Shown here: positions 58,792 to 64,000 of the stretch, in pieces
Position numbering within the stretch: the first letter of the stretch is position 1
Layout of the letters: every line of letters begins with the position of its first letter
Origin: an uncultured Chloroflexales bacterium
GTDB lineage: Bacteria > Chloroflexota > Chloroflexia > Chloroflexales > Chloroflexaceae
DNA length: 64,000 nt
Direction: 5' to 3'
Assembly (NCBI GenBank): GCA_937902315.1
Contig: CALGUG010000002.1
Span: forward strand, 1-64,000
Translations under genes and position numbers: made by a program
The notes under the pieces: generated by a model
Told to the model about the DNA's origin: nothing
Seen by the model: only the letters and a program-made list of their open reading frames with translations
The model's database searches: none

Positions 58792-60273
58792 TTACCAGAC
58801 CTCGGCTTCGCGCCAGCGCCATGGGCCGAAGATGCTGGCGAGCGCGCCGACTGCGCCGATGCTGACCAACACAACGCCTAGGATCTGTTGGCGCTGATCG
58901 AGCGAGCGAATCAAGATGCGGGCTTGCAGGGCGCGGTCGAAATCGCCTAGGGCATCGAATTCGCTAGCAGCCTGTTTGGCGGCGGCGCGGGCGCTGGGGT
59001 AGCGCACGCTACGGGCGGCTGTGATGGCCCGATCGAGCTCGGCGATGGCTTGCAAACCTCGTTCAGCACGTTCGGCGAAGGTCGCTAAGACCTCGTTTTG
59101 GCGCTGGTCGCCGATCTCGGCGTAAGCCTCTTGGGCCTGTTTGACCAGTTCGCTGCTACGCTCGTAGTCGTTGGCTTCGAGGGCAGAGCGAGCTGCTAGT
59201 GCGGCCTGTTCGGCCTCTTGGCCGCGTATGCTTTGGCGCAGCAGTCTCTGGGCCTCATCGAGCACGGCCAGCATGCTCTCGGAATCGTTGCTATTGCGTT
59301 CGAGCCAGGCGATGGCTTGTTCGAGCTCAAGCTGAGCATCGCTGTAGCGGGCTTGTTGCAGCAGCTCGCGCGCCACGCTCAAGTCGTAGCTGTTGATCGC
59401 GTTGCGTTTGTAGCCGCCTGCGATATAGTCAGGCAGCCAGTTCAGCCACTCTTGTTCGAGCGTATCGGCGCTCACGCCATAGGCGCGTTCCAGCGCAGAA
59501 CGATAGCCGCTCGAGCGTTCGCTAGCGCTTAGAAAGCTATGAAAGCCCTTGAGACCGTAGCGTTCCATCAAGAAAGCGACCATGGAGAGCGCTTGGGGAT
59601 AACCGATCTCGGGATTGCTATAGACCGTATCGCGGTCGTTCATCTCGCTCCACTTAAAGAGCTGGTTGTCTTGGTAGGCGCGCTCAAGCAGAGTAATGCG
59701 TGTCTCTAGCTCGCCTGCGGGGTGCTCGACATACTGAGCGATGCCCTCTTGAAAGGCGATATTGAGCCGATTGCCGCTTAGCTCCGATGCGATCAGGTGG
59801 GTCAGCTCGTGGCGAATATTATTTTCGACCTCGATCTCGCTCTGACGGGCCGTGAGCGGCAGCACAACCACTAGTTCGCGGCGCTGCGAGTTGGCGTGCG
59901 CTACGACACCCGGGTATTGAGCCGCTTGAGGGGTGGCCTGAAAGTAAGCTTCTTGGGTCGGGTAGAGTCGGATGGTGATGGGCGGATCGGTACGATGCGA
60001 GAAGATCACCGCCAGCTCTTCGTAGATGTCGTCGACAAAATCGGCGTAAGTATCGACGTGGCTGTCGCCGGGCGCATAGAGAATCGAGAAGTAGTCGGTA
60101 CGGCGCTCTTGCCAGTCGATCGTTTGGCTCTGCTGCGATGGCTTGAGAACCTGAGCCTGAAGGTGTGTATCGGGCAGCCACTTAAACGAGGCGGCCTCAG
60201 AGACCGGGATTAGGTTGGCATAAAGCCAGAAACAGATTATCAGACTAAGCGTTATCCGAGCCATTCCGTGCAT
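58792..60273 (-). CDS. Secreted gluzincin metallopeptidase (peptidase MA-like)
   Basis: A 493-residue exported protein. Signal peptide (MARITLSLIICFWLYANLIP). The zinc site is HELTH in NNIRHELTHLIASELSG, with a downstream Glu in FQEGIAQYVE, as in peptidase_MA_2 proteins. The second half is a helical, charged region (TPR-like or coiled-coil, about 290-460) and a last hydrophobic segment (ILGVVLVSIGAVGALASIF) that would anchor it. The start is uncertain between ATG 60273 and 60264. The substrate is unknown. Confidence 0.85.
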   Translation of the reverse strand: MHGMARITLSLIICFWLYANLIPVSEAASFKWLPDTHLQAQVLKPSQQSQTIDWQERRTDYFSILYAPGDSHVDTYADFVDDIYEELAVIFSHRTDPPITIRLYPTQEAYFQATPQAAQYPGVVAHANSQRRELVVVLPLTARQSEIEVENNIRHELTHLIASELSGNRLNIAFQEGIAQYVEHPAGELETRITLLERAYQDNQLFKWSEMNDRDTVYSNPEIGYPQALSMVAFLMERYGLKGFHSFLSASERSSGYRSALERAYGVSADTLEQEWLNWLPDYIAGGYKRNAINSYDLSVARELLQQARYSDAQLELEQAIAWLERNSNDSESMLAVLDEAQRLLRQSIRGQEAEQAALAARSALEANDYERSSELVKQAQEAYAEIGDQRQNEVLATFAERAERGLQAIAELDRAITAARSVRYPSARAAAKQAASEFDALGDFDRALQARILIRSLDQRQQILGVVLVSIGAVGALASIFGPWRWREAEVW

Positions 60274-60554
60274 AGTACGCGCCTTGTATCTTCCAACCCC
60301 ATCATACGCTTGCATTGTTACAGTGTAGCATAGTCGTTCGAGTGACGAAAGACGAAACTGTCTGCGCTTTCTGATAAAAGCATGACAAAATGAGCCGACC
60401 TTTCATAGATTTTGGAAACTAATTTCATTTATCCAATATATTTGCCTCACTTGTGTATAATCGAAATTGGGAAGTTCAAAAGCTATACTGCCTGCATAAC
60501 GTGACACGCCTGAGGTGCCACCTAAGCGGAAAAGATCAGTCAAAGGAGATATTG
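60274..60554. other. Intergenic region with a -10-like box
   Basis: A TATAAT at 60456-60461 may be the -10 box of the following secreted protein, but no good -35 box lies at the right distance. AT-rich otherwise. Confidence 0.4.
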
Positions 60555-61487
60555 ATGAAACTGCGTTATGTGTGGAGTGGAGTTGCAGGGGCTGTGGTTA
60601 CTGGCCTGCTCGCCAGCCAGATCGCAATGGCTCAGCCTCAAATCGGTAATAGTGCCTTTCAACGAGTCTGGACGCGTCAAGACTTTCCGGTCTCGCAGCA
60701 AGTGAGCAGCCGCTCGTGGACATGGGGACCAGCGCCCAACACCGAGGTACTGCGCGAGAAGTTTGTTGATAATAGCGAGGGCGCTCGAGTCGTTCAATAT
60801 TTCGATAAGAGCCGCATGGAGATCAACGACCCGACCGCCGACCCCAATAGCGAGTGGTATGTCACCAACGGTCTGTTGCCGATCGAGTTGATGACTGGCC
60901 GCATTCAAGTTGGATACAACCAGTTCGAGCATCGCGCTCCTGCCAATGTGATCGTGATCGGCGATCCCGACAATAGCTTCCCGACCTATCGCGACCTGTT
61001 GCCCTTCTACCAGAGCCCGGGTGCGGTCAACCCCGGCGATATCGGCAAGCCGGCGACCGGCCTGTTGCAGCCGAACGGCACGATTGGAACCTTCAACGAC
61101 TTCGCCAATGACCCAGGCACGGTTTTGGTCGATGGCGGCAATAACCACGGTGTGCCGAAGGTTTTTGTTGACTTTATGAATCAGCGCGGCATTGTGAGCG
61201 ACGGCACGCGCTACTACACCGACAACGTCTATAATCCGCTCTTTGTGTTCGGCCAGCCGGTCTCGGGCGCCTTCTGGGTGAAGGTCAAGGTGGGCGGCGA
61301 AGAGAAGCCCATCCTCTTCCAGGTCTTTGAACGGCGTGTACTGACCTACAACCCAGCCAACGACGCAGCCTTCCGGGTCGAAATGGGCAATGTTGGCCAG
61401 CACTACTACAAGTGGCGCTACGAGACCAGCGACGAGCCAGCGAGCGAGCCGACCCAAGAGCCAGATAGCGGTTATCCCGCTCCCTAG
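60555..61487 (+). CDS. Secreted protein of unknown function (Chloroflexota type)
   Basis: A 310-residue exported protein, ATG 60555 with AAGGAG 7 nt upstream. Signal peptide (YVWSGVAGAVVTGLLASQIA then MAQP). The mature part has FQRVWTRQDFPVSQQ, SRSWTWGP and VVQYFDKSRMEINDP blocks and VFERRVLTYNPANDAAFRVE near the end, with an acidic Pro/Glu-rich C-terminal tail. The same block order recurs in many Chloroflexota secreted proteins (from memory). Function is unknown, and no catalytic motif is visible. A terminator follows at 61508. Confidence 0.85.
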   Translation: MKLRYVWSGVAGAVVTGLLASQIAMAQPQIGNSAFQRVWTRQDFPVSQQVSSRSWTWGPAPNTEVLREKFVDNSEGARVVQYFDKSRMEINDPTADPNSEWYVTNGLLPIELMTGRIQVGYNQFEHRAPANVIVIGDPDNSFPTYRDLLPFYQSPGAVNPGDIGKPATGLLQPNGTIGTFNDFANDPGTVLVDGGNNHGVPKVFVDFMNQRGIVSDGTRYYTDNVYNPLFVFGQPVSGAFWVKVKVGGEEKPILFQVFERRVLTYNPANDAAFRVEMGNVGQHYYKWRYETSDEPASEPTQEPDSGYPAP

Positions 61488-61507
61488 GCGAACATGATGT
61501 CTGCATA

Positions 61508-61540
61508 AGGAGGATGGCCCAGCGCCGTCCTCCTTTTTTG
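61508..61540 (+). terminator. Terminator
   Basis: AAGGAGGA / TCCTCCTT stem, then TTTT, just after the 310-residue secreted protein. Confidence 0.85.
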
Positions 61541-61556
61541 ATGCTTCGCGATGGGC

Positions 61557-61770
61557 TTGTACTAAATCCGTTTGATCGCTTCAGTACTCTGGCGGCTTGC
61601 TCTCTTCCTCAACGAAGGTGCTTAGCGCGTCCGCCTACGGCTACCAACATCCTGCCCGTAACCACAGTGTTGTAGCTGTGTGCCGAGAGATCGCCCCAAA
61701 ATCCAACGATTCAAGCGGATTTCATATGCGATTTCGCGCGACAGCGCAAAATCTCACACAACCTTTTCCA
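61557..61770. repeat. Composite of element A (copy 9) interrupted by element B (copy 12)
   Basis: CTAAATCCGTTTGATCGC (A left end) at 61563 is followed by B copy 12 (CTGGCGGCTTGCTC, GCGTCCGCCTACGGCTACCA, about 61590-61660). AAGCGGATTTCATATG (A right end) follows at about 61711, then GCGCGACAGCGC with flanking partial palindromes. This is a nested insertion. Confidence 0.7.
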
Positions 61771-61903
61771 CGGTTTCCGTTTTTCCCGTTGCGATTGAGC
61801 ACATCCATAAGCGCATTTCGTTTCAAATTGGACTCGAATGTTTGGAGCACTTGGGGCATACTGTTGGTACAGTTCGAACGAAGCGCGATGAGAGGAGCAG
61901 GTC

Positions 61904-62908
61904 ATGCTGCGACGGATGCTGTGGGGAATAGCTATATGTGTGCTAGTGGCGGGAGCCGGTCTGTTGTGGCTTTGGCGCGACCCAGCTCTGCGCCACGAGA
62001 TCAAAACCTTAGCTGGCCTCGAGCCGCGCGCCCAACTGACCGCTCTGCCGATCGGCGTGCCCCAAACCCGCCCAAGCCGCACCCTGATCGAGCTTACACC
62101 TCTGCTGCAAGCCAGCGCTGCAGCGAGCGCCACAAGCAGCCCGAGCCCATCGGCCAGTGAACGTGCGCCAGCCAGCCAAGCGCCCACCTTAAGCCCGACC
62201 CTCGAAGCGAGCCCCACCCCGGAGGCAACGCTGACCCCTTCGCCTGTGCCGTCTCCGACCGAGATCGTACGAAACGGGCGGGTTTACCGCGCCTATATCG
62301 AAGCGGCGGTCAAAGAAGGCCAAGCCTACCAATATTCCTGCGAGTTCGACGCGGCTTGGGTGATTTTGCAGACCTACGGCTTCGATGTCGATGTCGATAG
62401 CATCATCGCACGGACGGTGATCGATAGCTCGGTCGAGCCAAGCTACCGCGAGACGCCTAACGGCTTTGAGATCTATGGCGGCGATATCCGCACTGGCTTC
62501 TCGGGCGACTATCGCTCTAGCTTCCTGGCCCGCTCGACTGGGGCGGTCTTTAAACCGGTGTTTGAAAGCTATGGTCTGCGTGTCGATGAGGTGCGCAGCC
62601 GAGAGGCGCTTGAGCAAGCTCTGCTCGATGGCGCGCTGGTTTGGATCAAGACCACCGTCGACTTTAAGCCTTGGCGCCCGGCCACTTGGATCACGCCCCA
62701 AGGCGAGCGCATTCAAACGGTGCTCGGCAACGATCACGCCGTGGTGGTGATGGGTTTTAACGACGAGGTGGTGGTGATTCGCGATGTGTTGGGGCCGACC
62801 AGTACAGGCCGCAATCGTCCGCTCGAGTACGAAGTGGCTTGGGATACGTTTTTGGCGGCTTGGGGCGCTCAAAATAACGACGGTATCGCGGTCTATCCAA
62901 CGCCCTAG
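61904..62908 (+). CDS. Membrane-anchored C39-like cysteine peptidase
   Basis: A 334-residue protein. A single N-terminal membrane segment (LWGIAICVLVAGAGLLWLW), then a Ser/Pro/Thr-rich linker (about 60-120) to a Peptidase_C39_2 domain. The catalytic set is Cys in YQYSCEFDAAWVIL, His in LGNDHAVVVMG and Asp in VVIRDVLGPT. The domain is exposed outside the cell. It is related in fold to the C39-like part of the 739-residue protein at 19697-21916. A bacteriocin-leader or cell-wall role is not supported by a neighbour. Confidence 0.85.
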   Translation: MLRRMLWGIAICVLVAGAGLLWLWRDPALRHEIKTLAGLEPRAQLTALPIGVPQTRPSRTLIELTPLLQASAAASATSSPSPSASERAPASQAPTLSPTLEASPTPEATLTPSPVPSPTEIVRNGRVYRAYIEAAVKEGQAYQYSCEFDAAWVILQTYGFDVDVDSIIARTVIDSSVEPSYRETPNGFEIYGGDIRTGFSGDYRSSFLARSTGAVFKPVFESYGLRVDEVRSREALEQALLDGALVWIKTTVDFKPWRPATWITPQGERIQTVLGNDHAVVVMGFNDEVVVIRDVLGPTSTGRNRPLEYEVAWDTFLAAWGAQNNDGIAVYPTP

Positions 62909-63045
62909 CACCCGCCCACGACCAAGGTATCAGAAGAACGAACGCTGGAAAAGTGCGAGGGATATTGCGCGATAGCGCAACATCCCTCTCGGCGGTGGGG
63001 AGCGTGAGGCGTTTTGGGGTGGCCTTTCGGCGCTGCTAGAAGCCT

Positions 63046-63125
63046 GTTTGTTGGGCGGGATGTTGATAGCCGTAGGCGGACGCGCCAAGGACCGAATGGG
63101 AGGTTAAGATCTCTCCGCCAGAGCG
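63046..63125 (-). repeat. Interspersed element B, copy 13
   Basis: Reverse copy: TTGTTGGGCGGGATGTTGA, TAGCCGTAGGCGGACGCGCC, GGACCGAATGGGAGG, CTCTCCGCCA. Confidence 0.85.
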
Positions 63126-63151
63126 CTGAACCCATCGATTAGGATGGGCGA

Positions 63152-64000
63152 TTAGATCACGCTGCCCAGAGATGCTTCCGGCTGGATGGCCTCGACGTGC
63201 CGATTGCGCGAGACTTCGCCATTTTGAACGTAGAAGAGCGCCCAGAGCAGCCGTAGGAATTTGATCCAGATCCAAGCGAAGAGACAGAGCTGTTGCAAGA
63301 TGATCAACAGAATGCCTTGGCTGAGCGCTTGGCTACTGTACCAATAAAATGCCGCCAGAGCGATGTTGAGCAGCAGGCCGAAGGCCCCGAAGACCAGCAC
63401 ACCCGGCAGATGACGCGCGCAGAAGGCCAGGGCTGCCCCAAAGAGCACAAAGGGGTTGAGGCGTTGGCGAATCACCGCGATAGCGCGGGCGTATTCGCCG
63501 ACCAGATTGAGCAGCTGCAACAGCACAAGAGCCACAACTAGGATGAGAGCGCTGAAGGTCGGTAACATCATTGTCAACGAAGTTGCCAGACCGATAATGA
63601 TCAAAGCGGCCAGCACCAGCATCACTCCCAGCGCGTTGAAGCTCCAGAAATAGCGCCAACAGCCCGCCCAGAAGCTATGCATACCGTTGCTGGCGCTTAG
63701 CATGCCGCCCGAGAGGAAGTTATAGATCACTCCGAACACGAGCGGCAAGCAGATGCTGATCAGGGCCCAGATCGAAAAGACTGTGCCCATCAGCGCGGGG
63801 TTGTCGCTGCCGAGCGCGAAGTTGGCAAAACCAGATAGATCGCTGAGGATCAAGTTGTCGAGAAAAGGGCTTTTGCTGAGCTCTCGGTCGAGCAGCCAAG
63901 CCAACGGCCAGATCTGGATCAAGCCGATCAAGAGGCTAGCCAGATAGAGCGGAAGTACGAATTTGACATATTTGCTGTTGCGAAGCCCTAAAAGCAGTGC
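63152..64000 (-). CDS. Integral membrane protein, incomplete (5' end beyond the window)
   Basis: The frame stays open to the last base of the window, so the start lies outside; 282 residues are present. At least six hydrophobic segments are visible (for example VLPLYLASLLIGLIQIW, TVFSIWALISICLPLVFGVI, LGVMLVLAALIIIGLATSLT, FSALILVVALVLLQLLNLVG and ILLIILQQLCLFAWIWI). The family is not recognised; it resembles hypothetical multi-pass proteins of Chloroflexota. It is separated from the C39-like gene by element B copy 13. Confidence 0.8.
   Translation of the reverse strand, partial: ALLLGLRNSKYVKFVLPLYLASLLIGLIQIWPLAWLLDRELSKSPFLDNLILSDLSGFANFALGSDNPALMGTVFSIWALISICLPLVFGVIYNFLSGGMLSASNGMHSFWAGCWRYFWSFNALGVMLVLAALIIIGLATSLTMMLPTFSALILVVALVLLQLLNLVGEYARAIAVIRQRLNPFVLFGAALAFCARHLPGVLVFGAFGLLLNIALAAFYWYSSQALSQGILLIILQQLCLFAWIWIKFLRLLWALFYVQNGEVSRNRHVEAIQPEASLGSVI

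Overview
The window looks like a chromosomal segment of a Chloroflexota bacterium, probably class Chloroflexia. This is an inference from mid-50s GC content, a type I-D CRISPR-Cas module of the Csc1/Csc2/Cas10d kind, GAF histidine kinases, and a secreted protein ending in a Phe-Leu-Pro-Leu-Val-Lys-Arg tail. No rRNA or other species marker is present.

Layout. 1-18.8 kb is a complete type I-D CRISPR-Cas locus, all transcribed leftward. It runs from a WYL regulator (18.7 kb) through a pseudo-crRNA gene, a two-gene operon (coiled-coil protein plus LuxR-type HTH), cas3', cas10d with an HD nuclease, csc2, csc1, cas6, cas4, cas1 and cas2, then a leader promoter and an array of 80 intact repeats. 19-30 kb is housekeeping and surface functions: zinc-ribbon membrane proteins, a secreted C39-like peptidase, a STAND NTPase with TPRs, a YeiH/LysR divergent pair, a pentapeptide protein, a nucleoside hydrolase and ribosomal protein L9. 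30-38 kb holds two SPFH proteins and an RND efflux pair. 38-46 kb is an RNA-metabolism island: HNH protein, tRNA-Lys, a small beta-grasp-like protein, six tandem Y RNAs, Ro60, an E1-like protein and RtcB. 46-64 kb holds a PARG-like hydrolase, MFS transporters, two cytoplasmic trypsin-like proteases, OsmC, Aat, a two-component system and secreted or membrane proteins.

Two systems stand out. (1) Upstream of the cas genes lies a transcription unit made of one degenerate CRISPR repeat, one spacer-like segment and a terminator built from a repeat-like stem. The first 11 nt of that spacer match a site beside a GTT, a type I-D PAM, in front of the two-gene operon. This is the expected architecture of a CreR/CreA-type autoregulatory guide. 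(2) Between 39.8 and 40.8 kb are six consecutive RNAs. Each has a terminal helix, a conserved internal loop resembling the Ro60-binding site, and (in five) a circularly permuted tRNA-like fold. They sit directly upstream of a Ro60 gene, so they read as an unusually large, diversified YrlA-type Y RNA array. E1-like, possible ubiquitin-like and RtcB genes lie nearby.

Two families of interspersed palindromic elements recur through the intergenic spaces: a ~111-bp MITE-like element with termini ATACCAAATCCG (9 copies, some partial), and a ~70-90 bp element with core GCGTCCGCCTACGGCTA (13 copies). Several sit between cas genes. Coordinates were worked out by hand; no database search was possible.
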